From NCBI GenBank assembly GCA_905250885.1, contig CAJNOQ010003015.1:1-21756 (forward strand): a stretch of 21,756 nt of DNA, given 5' to 3'. Made by a program: the position numbers and the translations under genes. The DNA comes from Didymodactylos carnosus. Its lineage: Eukaryota > Rotifera > Eurotatoria > Philodinida > Philodinidae. A model generated the notes under the pieces. That model searched no databases. It saw only the letters and a list, made by a program, of their open reading frames with translations, and was not told the origin of the DNA. Shown here one piece after another: positions 10,198 to 20,035 of this stretch (positions are counted from its first letter, which is position 1; every line of letters begins with the position of its first letter).

Positions 10198-10460
10198 ACA
10201 TGGCAAAAAATTAGATAGCATTGCGTGGTGAGAACCTCAAGGTTCGACCGATCAGTGTTTGATCAGCTACAAGAGTTTAAGTCTTGAAGAAAAGTCATCG
10301 AATGACAAGTGCCTAGATGTGCTTCGCGATGCTGAATCCGAAAATAGTATTGGTGAGATCGAAAAATGAAAGGATCAGGAGATAATCAGACTTTTCTGAA
10401 AAATCGGTTTTTCGCCGTTTTTGACGTCGTCACAGTATTTTGAGGTTTTCTGCATGAAAA
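10198..10460. other. Spacer between foldback and direct repeat
   Basis: It contains the GAAAAATCGGTTTTTCGCC motif at 10398-10416 that echoes the palindrome at 101-116. Otherwise no feature is seen. It may be part of a larger element that includes the direct repeat beginning at 10461. Confidence 0.35.
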
Positions 10461-10576
10461 CTCGATCAAATCGAAAACATAAGGTCAGATTCGTGATCAG
10501 CAGCGTCTGATGGATAAGGATATGTGTTTGAAAATTCAGAAGCTTTTCCATTTGATTTTTGAATTAGCGGCACCTT
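10461..10576 (+). repeat. Direct repeat flanking the large palindrome, left copy
   Basis: This 116-bp stretch, from CTCGATCAAATCGAAAA to the CACCTT at its end, is repeated in the same orientation at 12728-12844 with a small number of differences. Both copies contain GATTCGTGATCAGCAGCGTC and TATGTGTTTGAAAATTCA. The pair brackets the 1.35-kb palindrome at 11034-12385. Confidence 0.85.
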
Positions 10577-10952
10577 GATATCAATTTTCTTATTGTTATA
10601 AAGCTGTGTGGACGCCTCATATTCTACTGTATTTGTAGATTAGCTCACACTATACAAAACTGATATGGTACATAATTTATTGATCTCACATTAAGACAGT
10701 TCAACAAATGAAAACTATACATCATCAAACGAAAAACGAACATTTATTATTAGACTATATGTTATTTTTCAGATAATTTACATTGTCCATTATGTCTACC
10801 CCAAAAGCTGTTAAAGAAAATTTTAGAACTCACGTTTTACAAACGTCATATGATATGAGAAGAGAAAAATGTATTTTTCTTTTTCAGTGAACATGTAAGT
10901 ATTATACTTATATAAAAATGATATGAAAACTTGAATAATAACTTCATAGTAG

Positions 10953-10995
10953 CACACAGCAATTGAGAAAGTGTCAGAAATAAAATTGCTGTGCG
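10953..10995. repeat. Small hairpin, 12-bp arms
   Basis: CACACAGCAATT at 10953-10964 pairs with AATTGCTGTGCG at 10984-10995 with one mismatch. It lies in the otherwise featureless spacer 10577-11033, just outside the large palindrome. Confidence 0.5.
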
Positions 10996-11033
10996 TTTAT
11001 TTTAAGTTCATGCCTAAGTGAGCCTGAGGTATA

Positions 11034-12385
11034 TATCCTCGCGGAAAAAAATAGTTACACTCAGTATTTTAGATATATCGTCGTAATGAAACGACATTTT
11101 TGAGAAAATAATATCATATTCTGAAAGTCCGTGCAGTTTTCTATAATTCTGTATATTTATCTTTTAGTTTACACCTACATATCAGTAAGATAAATCGAAT
11201 ACAATGAGAATACCCTCGTCATCAGATTCCCATAGACTTGACTTTGTCACTGCCATTAAAATTAGTTTTTTAAATTTTTCATCACTATAGAAGAACCTTT
11301 CTCAGAAAGCAATTATAAATTCTGGTGGAGCTTGAAATTCTCTGTCACCCTATGTATTTACATTTTTTTGTTGCATTTATAGATTGAAAAATAATTTGGT
11401 ACAGTGAACGTACCCTGAATTGACAAGTACCAAAAATCGTTAGTTTTCTCGTTTTTCCAAAATACAGTTACTATAAAAATAAACTTTTGAAAAAAGTAAT
11501 TATAGATTCTGATAGAGCTTGAAATTCTCTGTCATCTTACATATTTTCTTCTTGCCCTGCATTTATGTGCTAAAAGTGCTGAAGAATAATGCCAGTATTA
11601 CGCCGCTACCCTCGTCATGAAACGTAAAAAATTGGATTTATGTAGTAACACTTTCCGCTTTATTTCAACTGCTTTATTTCAAGCATAGAAATAACTTTCT
11701 GAACAAGTAATTATATTCTCGGATACTGTTTCACATACTCAACCATCGTGAACTCTTGAAACAAAAACCAAAGAGATCGTAAATAGATCTACTTGTTTTT
11801 AGAGCTTGTCAAGCAGGGTACCTGAGTAATCGAATTTTTCTCCAGCGCATAAATGTAAGATAGTTGACAGGATGGTAGAAAATTTCAAGCCCTATTAGAA
11901 TATATAATTGCTTTTTAAAAATAATTTTTCCCATAGAATAATAAATTGAAAACAAAAATTCCAAAGGTAACGAAAAATGCAGATTTTTGGTACTTGTCAA
12001 TTCAGGGTACGTTCACTGTACTCAAATTATTTTTCAATCTATAAATGCAACAAAAAAATGTAAATACATATGGTGACAGAGAATTTCAAGCTCCACCAGA
12101 ATTTATAATTGCTTTCTGAGAAAGGTTCTTCTATAGTGATGAAAAATTTAAAAAACTAATTTTAATGGCAGTGACAAAATTAAGTCTATGAGAATCCGAT
12201 GACGACGGTGCTCTCATTGTATTCGATTTGTCTTACTGATATGTAGGTAAACTAAAAGATAAATATACACAATTATAGAAAACTGCACGGGCTTTCAGAA
12301 TATGACATTATTTTCTCAAAAATGTCGTTTCATTACGACGATATATCTAAAATACTGAGTGCAACTATTTTTTTCCGCGAGGATA
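11034..12385. mobile_element. Large imperfect palindrome (foldback element), 1.35 kb
   Basis: The outer arms, 11034 to about 11440 and about 11980-12385, are inverted copies at high identity. They begin TATCCTCGCGGAAAAAAATA on the left and end with its complement. More diverged complementarity continues inward to about 11580 and 11840, leaving a roughly 250-bp centre. Each arm is itself built from tandem units of about 187-211 bp: ATTATA(A/G)ATTCTG followed by GAGCTTGAAATTCTCTGTCA recurs near 11310 and 11496, with a weaker third start near 11707. No long frame codes for a transposase. Large foldbacks with internally repetitive arms are the hallmark of FB-type transposons; a local inverted duplication is the alternative. 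Confidence 0.85.
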
Positions 12386-12727
12386 GTACGTCATGTTCCC
12401 GAAGAGAAAGCTGGGTAAACATGGCCAAATCAGCATTTACCTGAAGAAAAACTTCAGAGCTTTACTAATCCTGAAACTTGTGCTTTTCAGTGTCCTTCCA
12501 GCCAAGAAGTTGATATCTGGCGCAAGAAATGGAGTATTTTCTATGTCAAACCTTGATTATATCATGTTCTCGAAAAAAAGTCCGAGTGAAGCATGGTATA
12601 ACCGGGACCCAGAAGAGAATTGCAAAATGCGAGAGAGATTAAGCATGACTTTCTAGTAGCAAGAGCCTGAGATAAGTTAGTTTTTACGTACAGAAAAACA
12701 GCTAAGAAAATCATTGTCATTCATTTT
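12386..12727. other. Spacer with a weak open frame
   Basis: The plus-strand frame 12393-12656 (87 codons) is open. An overlapping frame has a Pro, Gln and Cys-rich stretch near 12470-12550. Neither joins a splice partner or shows a known motif. It could be a decayed exon captured between the palindrome and the right direct repeat. Confidence 0.25.
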
Positions 12728-12844
12728 CTCGATCAAATCGAAAAAATAAGGTCCGATTCGTGATCAGCAGCGTCCGTCGGATCAGAATATGTGTTTGAAA
12801 ATTCAAAAGCTTTTTCAGTTGATTTTTGAAATAAGCGGCGCCTT
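12728..12844 (+). repeat. Direct repeat flanking the large palindrome, right copy
   Basis: This is the same-orientation partner of 10461-10576. It starts CTCGATCAAATCGAAAA and ends GCGGCGCCTT. Its sequence is slightly diverged, so the two copies did not arise very recently. Confidence 0.85.
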
Positions 12845-14147
12845 ACATTTTAGTAGAAAATTGATCGTCAGTGATGAATGCCAAGGACTCACTAGAGATA
12901 AGAGGACTGAGAGGGTACGATAATATAGATAAAAGAAGATAGTCACATTTGTATCACAGAACAAGACTACACTTCATAAGGAGCGGCTACTTCAACCCGA
13001 AGTGTTTGCCTGGGAACTATATCTTTTCGTCTGTCATATGTAATACAAAAGAGCAAAAATATTTTGGACTATAAAAACCTTATCAATAATATACCGTTTT
13101 ATTCTATTTGTCTCTTTTACTTTCCTTCATCATGTACATGGTGTGTCATTAGCACACAATTCTCATTTTTTTATTGTATGTCAAGAATTATGATAAGAGA
13201 CAATCATCGTCATTTTTTTGTCGTTCTTAACAATTACTAAATGTACTACTGTAGTCATTGCACAACATGATCGATGCTTTAACTAAAGTACGACATTTAT
13301 GTGGATAATTAAATGTCGAGGTTAGCTAGATATTGAATGCAGTTACTTCTAGAAGCTAAAAAATAAATACTTCGATGCCATTCTGTTGTTTTTCACAAGA
13401 CATAGAGTTATATACAAAAAAACAGATGACTGTTCGCGTAATCCATCCTCGTCGTTTTGTTTTTCACCGTAGTGGCCTTCGACTGCAAGAAAATACCAAA
13501 TGATAATGTCAGAGCGATTCATATATATATTTGTAATTAATTGTAGCTCATCATACTATTTCGTTATTTAAAAATTTCACATCTCGATGTGACTGATTCA
13601 TTTTCAGAAATATGAAGATGTGCAAAAAGCGAAAGAGTGGTATTTCATTGCACGTATATTTCATGATATAGGGAGTATCAATTTCTAGCCAAAATACGAA
13701 GGATTTGAATAAAAGATAAGGAAAGTAAACATTTTACATCTAGAGAAATGAAACAGACATTCGATAATAATGTCAGATGATCAAAACAAAGTACTAGCTT
13801 AAAGCAATGTCCCGATCTTGATGTAACAACGTGTCATCATTAATTATGCTTTAGATAAGATATTTCAAGTTTTTTCCCTTCTGACATTAGAATCTGTGTT
13901 TTGAAATGTTCTTTTTCTGCTGTTTGCGAAGTACCTGCAGCAATACGCATGTGCAGTTAATTTATACCGAATGATAACAGTGTAAAATTAGTTAATGTGT
14001 CGATAATAAGCATACAAACCCCTTTGAATACAGTATGCTAAATTCACTCTTACTAGTAGTTTCAACTCATACTTTGCATTTTCAGGGATGTCATGACCTC
14101 AGATGATGACCGAGCATAACAAAACTTAACAGTATGATATTTCTCAG
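12845..14147. other. Long gene-poor stretch
   Basis: No gene is supported. A small hairpin lies at 13291-13318 (CGACATTTA pairing with TAAATGTCG). One exon-like piece at 13608-13688 follows TTTTCAG and reads KYEDVQKAKEWYFIARIF before a stop. It is faintly like a tetratricopeptide helix pair, but stands alone. Confidence 0.35.
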
Positions 14148-15122
14148 GAAACATTTAGATTGTTATTCCACTTGATTGACACAAATGTACGCCTTTCTAT
14201 TCCTTTAAGAGAAGCAGCAGCCTCCCGTTATTTCTCACTTTGTTCCAGAACCGTAATGATAAATAGGAGAGAGGCTAGAGCTTGTTTTCAGAAAGAAACA
14301 GTCATATCTTTTACTCCGATTTCAAAGCCATTTTTCACAAGGCTTTGTAGAAAACCAGATTTTGCACATGGATTAACCCCATCGAAACTTTATTCAATCA
14401 ACAACAAATTTTTACGACATGTGCTTGACACTTGTACACTCGACTTTTTTTTATTTATTCTTTGACAATGCTTCTTCTTCGGCTGAGAAAGAAAATACTG
14501 ATGACTTCAAGCCTTGGTACAATGCTCTCCGACCTATTACAAAGAACTCCCGCGCCCACAATAAAGAAAGCATCGGAAAAAGGTAAATCGAAAAACATCC
14601 GGGTGGAAAAGTGTCTAACATCTATAGTAAAAATTCGAAGTTGCCCAGATAAAGTTTCGATGGGGTAAGTCCGTGAAACGGGATAATGTCTTGAGAAATG
14701 GATTTCGAAAACATTGCAACAAAAGTTTAAAAACCAACTTGTTCCTTTACGGCTTCCTGGAAACTTCCGAAGAACCACAAAAATACTTCCTCAAAGGCAA
14801 AAAGTTATAGTAATGGAAAGAGGAGACTGTGGGCTACGAAACTACGTGTTTTTCTAAAATTCTTTCAGACATAGAGGATATCTTTAATGCCAACAAGTCT
14901 ATTAATCTACATACTTCTCCCATACACTCTAATCGATCCGCTTTAGAAGGTCATCATCTTGACACACTACTAAACAGTTTCAGCATTCCGCCTTGTGTTT
15001 CTGTACAAACGTATCTGTTTCTTATGTTGATTAAATCTCAAGGGCAAAGACAGAAAGAAGAATTACATCCCGCTTCCAGTGTCACAAATCACAGGCTCGT
15101 TACTTTAAATAAACTAGCTTAA
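14148..15122 (+). pseudogene. Decayed coding tract, family not recognised
   Basis: Four protein-like frames follow one another, each displaced by one base from the last. Frame 1 runs from an acceptor-like TTTCTCAG at 14147 to a TGA at 14465. Frame 2 takes over around the eight-T run at 14446-14453, with NASSSAEKENTDDFKPWYNA, and ends at 14586. Frame 3 lies within 14687-14857 and includes KFKNQLVPLRLPGNFRR. Frame 4 runs from about 14829 to a TAA at 15120-15122, including SKILSDIEDIFNANKSIN. A 45-nt GT-AG stretch at 14583-14627 with a TCTAAC branch-like site may be an old intron. The tract is less A+T-rich than its surroundings. A minus-strand frame at 14455-14778 is probably a shadow. The pattern fits a dead gene with several indels; no domain is recognised. 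Confidence 0.45.
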
Positions 15123-15125
15123 ATC

Positions 15126-15240
15126 AAGATAGAAACAGAAAAGGGAAGCGTTCTCTGCGTTCTCTAATGTGTAAGGTAGACGCAGGCACGCTATGTCTGA
15201 ATGACACGCTGGAGAACGCTTCTCTCTTTTCTTCTATCTT
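15126..15240. mobile_element. Small foldback element, about 30-bp arms
   Basis: AAGATAGAA...GAAGCGTTCTC at 15126-15155 is complementary to 15211-15240 with few differences, around a 55-nt middle. The left arm runs into a tandem duplication of GCGTTCTCT. At 115 bp it is the size of a very small MITE. It begins a few bases after the stop of the decayed tract. Confidence 0.75.
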
Positions 15241-15388
15241 CGTACTTTCTTTTGGCTAGAGACCGATTAATTATCAACTTCAATACATTTGTGAACCTGT
15301 CTAGAACCTTCTAACGTTGCGTAACATATGGCGCAGACGATATGCTGATTATTCAAAAAGTTTCAGCTCTCTTGCAGAAACAGTATCG

Positions 15389-15528
15389 GTGATCACACAA
15401 ATTCAAGCACGTTAAATATTTCCATGCGTAGATTAGTTGTCATCTGGAATTTTTTTCATGTTTTGTTGCACAATTTCAGATTTTTATACACAAAAAATTC
15501 AGAAGTGCGCCTGAATTTGCGTGATCAC
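15389..15528. repeat. Inverted repeat, 23-bp arms
   Basis: GTGATCACACAAATTCAAGC at 15389 pairs with the stretch ending GAATTTGCGTGATCAC at 15528, with about three mismatches and a 95-nt spacer. A second short hairpin (CACAGC, T run, GCTGTG) follows at once. A 62-codon frame at 15424-15612 overlaps it and is discounted. The remaining bases to 15892 show nothing else. Confidence 0.6.
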
Positions 15529-15892
15529 AGCTTTTTTTTGCTGTGCTCTGCACATTGCAAAAAGAGTGATCTCGCTATTTACGCCTTTTTCTTGTTAGAA
15601 AATCTGAGATGATCGCTGAGCATGGTTCTTCAGCAACTAATCGTGTTTTTCATTCAATGACCCTTAGAAACAAGTTTTTACTACAAGATGTTAAAAGCCC
15701 CTGGTCTCTATCACTTTTCGTTCAAAAGTCACTCAAAGAAAGAGTCCTCAGATAGTAGCAGAAGCAATTAAGTACCTGTTCGTCGTAAGAATGAACTATT
15801 TCTCTACTAATGAATACTAAATACTAACACAAAATCGAATTATCTCTAGATCTATGTTAAAAAGCATTAGTGTCGATTAACTAATTCTGGAA

Positions 15893-16704
15893 TTATATTT
15901 CACATAAGTTTTTTGTATTCAAATAAAAACAGTGACATCCCAATCTTGGACATTGTCTAATATTATTGGCGAAACAACAGACTAAATTTTTCGGTGTTTT
16001 ACAACTTGGATATCTATTATTGTTTAATAGTGGATCCAAAATTAATTTAAAATTATTTAATGTCCATTTTTCTGTCTCACCTTGTACAATAACACCATTA
16101 ATCATAAATGTTGGAGTACCAACAACACCTAGAATTCAGTGTGTTTTTATAAAAATAGTATTATAGTTTATTATATCATACCTCTGGAACAACCGTATTT
16201 AAATGCTATTGTTCCTTCTCTATTTATTGTTGCATCACCTAGACCATTCAAAAATTTTTGTTTATCTATGGTTGAAGGAATAAAAGATGAGACAAGTTTC
16301 ATTATTTGTAAACGGGACATATTTAGGGTTGAATAATCATAAAATTGTGTTTGTTGATCAAAAATTTGTTTCATGTAACAAAGGATTGATTTAATATTTC
16401 CATGTGTTAAATGTGAAATAACATGTACAGCTTGATTAACAATAAATGAGTATGTATGATAAGGTAATGGAAATGTATGAAACTTGATTTGAATTTTTTC
16501 ATTATATTCATTAATTAAATCTAACATCGTTGGAAATATTGAACGACAATCACCACATGTTAAATCTAAGAAAATGTCAATTGTAATTGATGCATCCTGT
16601 GGACCTACAGAAAATCCCTGAGAACGACTCGGAATTGGCATTAACTGTTGTTGACAGGAGACGATGTCAAATAAAGTAAAAATAAGAAAAATTATTTTGA
16701 ACAT
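15893..16704 (-). CDS. Secreted DsbA-like thioredoxin-fold protein
   Basis: Exon 1 (16704-16182) and exon 2 (16128-15893) join in frame across a 53-nt GT-AG intron into 252 residues. Residues 1-17 are a hydrophobic signal peptide ending VSC, so the protein should enter the secretory pathway. The redox motif CGDC (C50-C53) follows the strand IDIFLDLT. After a helical insert, GTPTFMING (178-186) gives the cis-proline P180 beside the active site. Spacing and order match the DsbA / Thioredoxin_4 families, which oxidise, reduce or isomerise disulfides. The intron falls just before the cis-Pro loop. After about residue 215 comes an unusual tail with seven cysteines (217, 225, 226, 234, 239, 241, 250) that I cannot assign to a domain. 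The start is the only ATG that gives a signal peptide. The gene stands alone, and its physiological partner is unknown. Confidence 0.88.
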
Positions 16705-17142
16705 TATTTAAATAAAAGAATTGTAAATAGACTATGGAAGGTTAACAACAACTCTAGATTTAGTTGAAAATACTTATTTTTCTTATTAAGAAGACTGAAT
16801 ACATTCGAATCCTTGTACTAACTTATAGACACGAAATAATTTCATCTGTCAACAAAATGATATAAAAATAAGAAAAAAGCAAGGCTAAAGTACTTTTTGT
16901 CTGTTCTTTCAGTAGTCTGTTTTTTCATTATCCCAAACTGTTATTTTTCAACAGCTTCGAATTATATCTAACTAGTTTGTTTTAGTTAATTGACATTGTC
17001 TGCTGAAGAAACGAGATCGACACAGTTTCTTGAATTGTCACCTCATATTATTTCTTTTTCAGAGACACAATTTAATCTCTTCCTGTATCAAAGTTTTACA
17101 CAAATTCTTGTATTCAATGATCGTTATTCTTAGCTATTTCTG
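16705..17142. other. Intergenic stretch upstream of the DsbA-like gene
   Basis: This would hold the promoter of the minus-strand DsbA-like gene. No clear TATA box, repeat or exon was recognised. Confidence 0.4.
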
Positions 17143-17441
17143 TTACATATACTCCGTCCAGCTTCTAATTCCTAATTCTTTAACAATGTTAATCGTTTCT
17201 GTATAATTTATACTTTGATCAGTGATATCGTTGTAATTCATATGAAGAATTGTTAATGTTTGTAATAATAGAGATAATCCTTGTCCTGNTGTCCTGCTAT
17301 ACGATTATCATTTACATTTAAATAGGTTAAAGCTTGATTATTACATAACCCGTTAGCAATGCATTTTATACCAATATCGGTTATGGTATTTCGACTTATA
17401 TTTAGTTATACAGACTTGAAATAGAGAATTTCTCCCCATAA
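17143..17441 (-). pseudogene. Leucine-rich repeat protein remnant
   Basis: On the minus strand this reads as ribonuclease-inhibitor-type leucine-rich repeats. LNISRNTITDIGIKCIA is followed by GLCNNQALTYLNVNDNRI and, after a break, by LLQTLTILHMNYNDITD. The tract ends SWTEYM and a TAA at 17145-17143. Two things break it: an in-frame TAA at 17408-17406 just before LNIS, in a position where the repeat usually has a coding residue, and a one-base frame change at 17289, an undetermined N. An upstream TAG lies at 17444-17442. Only about three repeats remain, against many in intact proteins of this type, which act as protein-binding scaffolds, often in NLR-like receptors. Part of the damage may be an assembly artefact, but the TAA and the lost N-terminal part suggest a true remnant. 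Confidence 0.7.
17282..17296. other. Assembly scar: N between two identical 7-mers
   Basis: TGTCCTG, N and TGTCCTG follow one another. This is what an uncollapsed 7-bp overlap between two contigs would look like. Counting the 7-mer only once would bring the flanking leucine-rich repeat frames into register, which argues that the duplication is not genomic. Confidence 0.75.
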
Positions 17442-17444
17442 CTA

Positions 17445-18003
17445 CACGTCCTATAAGACAGTGAGTAATTAAACGATCTGATTAATTATGTGATCCTCTT
17501 CTTGTTACTTCACATAAAACCTTTTCGAATGATATACTTAATTATTATTTTCTAAGTTTCATCATATCTGTTTCACTCAATTTCACTCTTTTGTTTGAAA
17601 ATATCAGTTTTTTAATTCATATACCATTTTGGAATATTAAGATATAATTTCTAATATGCTAGAAATGCGGTAATATACATTTTTTTAATATCATTTTAGA
17701 CTCTTAGTCGAGGGAATAAATTGTTAAATATTCACTGAATGATTATCATCATAAACTAAAATTAAAAAGATATTGAAAAACCGAAATGATAGCGATTAAT
17801 TATTTAATTAATTTTTGTTTACCATTTTTCTGCTTCATTGTGACTGCATTGCCAAGAGTGTACTCTTATAGATTACAAAAGCTTTTCTTTTTAGGGCTTT
17901 CTACCGCTTTTTCACCAATTGGTAAAATATCTTTTGATAACGAATATACAGTAGGTTCAAAAACTATTGACCCACCTTTATTTTTCATGTTTCTCGTCGC
18001 CCA
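17445..18003. other. Non-coding stretch, nothing convincing
   Basis: An open frame at 17786-18013 (75 codons, hydrophobic start) has no motif or splice partner and runs into the next foldback element. Further leucine-rich repeats were looked for on the minus strand upstream of the remnant, and none could be read. Confidence 0.35.
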
Positions 18004-18122
18004 TAGTAGCTAGAACAAATTTGAAAAAAGATTTAAACAGCTGAAAGAATGTCCAATCTGATGTGATGTATGTAAAGGTTCCATCGAAAGTCCAGAAATC
18101 AGGGTCACTGGAAAACTAAGTC

Positions 18123-18450
18123 TCACGAGAGAACCCCTCTAAATGATTAAAGCTGACAATGAACATTTAGGGCTTTTCTTGTAAATTCTATATATGTGCA
18201 AAGAAAGGTCGTACAAAGCTGGGAGATGTCTCATTTTAGTCAGAAATGTGCGGGCTACAATCATGCCTCATTAAGAAAGGTTCGGGTTATATTTTAGAGT
18301 TTCTGAAAAACTGGTTTTCTAGAAAACCAGGCCTTCGAACGGCTATGGAGAATCCCCATGGTCGTATTCGTAATCAGCATGGTCGATAACCTATAACCCA
18401 CTAGATTCTGAGCAAAAAGCGTTTAATCACTTCAAGGGGTTCCCTCGTCA
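18123..18450. mobile_element. Nested inverted-repeat element inside the left arm
   Basis: This 328-bp segment has no counterpart in the right arm of the surrounding foldback. It carries its own terminal inverted repeats of about 28 bp: ACGAGAGAACCCCT then ATGATTAAA on the left, against ACGAGGGAACCCCT then GTGATTAAA on the complement of the right end. Near its centre is a perfect 20-bp palindrome at 18311-18330. It includes copy 2 of the dispersed repeat. It is therefore a second, unrelated non-autonomous element that inserted later. The exact ends and target duplication are uncertain by a few bases. Confidence 0.8.
18217..18302 (+). repeat. Dispersed repeat, about 86 bp (copy 2)
   Basis: This matches the minus strand of 2995-3080. 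It sits in the left half of the nested inverted-repeat element, which ties the isolated copy at 2995 to that element family. Confidence 0.75.
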
Positions 18451-18849
18451 GAGTTCGATATACTTCTTAAATAATTCTGTCATATAGAACAAACATTTCT
18501 CAACAAAATGAGTTGTCTGCGAGCTCTCTGCAACATTTTTTCATAAAACAGCATTCAATTTACGAAAGGGCGTATCTTTCTTGTTTCCCATCCGTAAATT
18601 CAATGCTGTTTTATGAAAGAATGTCGCAGAGAGCTAGAAGACATCTTATGTTGCTCATGAATGTTTGCTTTATGTGACAAGATTATTTGCGAAAAATTTC
18701 TCGATCAAACTCTGGACTTAGTTTTCTGAGATTTTGTTTTTTCAGAGATTCTGGTTTATGGAATTTCGATAGCAACTTTATATGTATCACATCAGATTAG
18801 AAATCCTTTCAGATGTTCAAATTCTTTTTCAAATTTGCTCTAGCTACTA

Positions 18850-19744
18850 AAATGAAAGGTAAAGGTGGACCATCTTTTTCAGATCCACTGCACATCAAAA
18901 ATAATTTTTAGTCCAACTAAATACTTGGTCACATATTCTTCAAGAAAATGTCTACATGAACAATGTTGTTGCTGTTGATTCGAATCGTGTATGAAGATTC
19001 ATATACAGTCTTGAAATTACAGAATGCTTAAAATCATATTGATTTTCGAAATTTTGTCAATTTGTAGTGTGTAACTATAATATTTATTTCAATTAAAGTT
19101 GTACAATTATGTTCTGGTATCCAGGGTCTAAGCATTTATTTTGTTTAGAATTTTCAAAAATATCAGCATGTAGAATGAATTGTCAGATTATGCATATGGT
19201 CTATAGAGACAATATTAAAATATATATCAAGGCAGATTGTCAGTTTTAGTTTCTTAGGTCTCGTATTTTACACTTATTATCGCATGACAAATATTTAGTT
19301 TTTTCAGAAACATTGCATTAGGTCATTGTAAGGGTATAAACGTCAATATGACATACGAAGATCTTTACTGCCTTTTTTTCGTTATGGTTTTCGGACATTT
19401 TTATGCTGTTATATTTTATTTCTAAATGTTTTAGTGATAAGGTAACCGTTATCTTTACGGGCTAATCGCCGGAATCTTTTGAAAACCCGTCATACTTATA
19501 TGTAAAATATTTAATTGTGTGTCCGATGTTCTTTTTAAATAATTCTATTACTCGACTATTTCTTACAGTCCACACTTCTGTCGGAAATATATATTTTTTC
19601 AGAAACAGTTAATACTGAGCTAAATACATGGGTAGATAGTCCAATATGTCTACTCTTAGAATCTATACTGTTTTTGCTAATATTAAACGGTTCTCGACGA
19701 GAACAATAAGTTTTCTAAAGCGTCTAAAAAACTTGTTTGTCCAC
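18850..19744. other. Long stretch with nothing recognised
   Basis: This is A+T-rich sequence with acceptor-like TTTTTCAG strings but no supported exon, no long open frame on either strand and no inverted repeat of note. Confidence 0.45.
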
Positions 19745-20035
19745 TCTAATCGAGACTCCCCAAGAAAGTCCCCAGAACTCCCCTAAAAATCCTTGTATGT
19801 CTGTTGGCTCAGCATTTTTAATTTCCTATAACTAATTAGTAATTAAGTACCAGGTACCATCACTGGTACCATTGTAGCACATATCAGCCATCAAAGATTG
19901 ACACATTAACGTTGATTTAATAGAAAAAAATTCTTAAAATTTTATCATAGAACTATTTATAAATTGTCTATCTGCAAAACAAACGACGAATGGGGAGTTG
20001 GCAGAGACTCCCTAGGGAGTCCTCGAGATTATGCA
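19745..20035. repeat. Diverged inverted repeat with ACTCCC blocks
   Basis: TAATCGAGACTCCCC, then AGTCC and AACTCCCC at 19745-19785, face complementary blocks at about 19990-20032 with gaps. The right side contains the perfect 16-bp palindrome GACTCCCTAGGGAGTC at 20006-20021. A doubled GGTACCA lies near 19855-19875. It looks like an old, eroded foldback element; the arm alignment is weak. Confidence 0.45.

Larger units (their letters stand above)
18004..18849. mobile_element. Foldback element with TA-flanked ends, carrying a nested insertion
   Basis: The termini are inverted copies: TAGTAGCTAGAACAAATTTG at 18004 against the complement of the bases ending CTAGCTACTA at 18849. The left arm (18004-18122, resuming at 18451 and running to about 18567) matches the right arm (about 18590-18849) through to a central hairpin, where CATAAAACAGCATT(C/G)AATTTACG faces its complement. 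A TA at each end would fit Tc1/mariner-type TA target duplication, but TA is too short to be proof. No transposase frame is present, so it is a non-autonomous element. Without the nested insertion it would be about 520 bp. Confidence 0.85.

Noticed and set aside
11809..12000. Minus-strand open frame of 63 codons
   Set aside because: It lies wholly within the right arm and centre of the palindrome and has no domain.
12393..12656. Open frame of 87 codons next to the large palindrome
   Set aside because: No motif or splice partner, and an overlapping frame looks equally protein-like. Possibly a decayed fragment, not a supportable gene.
13608..13688. Isolated TPR-like exon after TTTTCAG
   Set aside because: Twenty-six codons with no partner exon or donor; the resemblance to a helix pair is too weak.
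14455..14778. Minus-strand frame of 107 codons
   Set aside because: It is antisense to the decayed tract, with no splice sites or recognisable motif. It is most likely the shadow of the plus-strand coding bias.
17786..18013. Small membrane or secreted protein
   Set aside because: The hydrophobic start is expected from A+T-rich codons. There is no family resemblance, and it runs into a foldback terminus.
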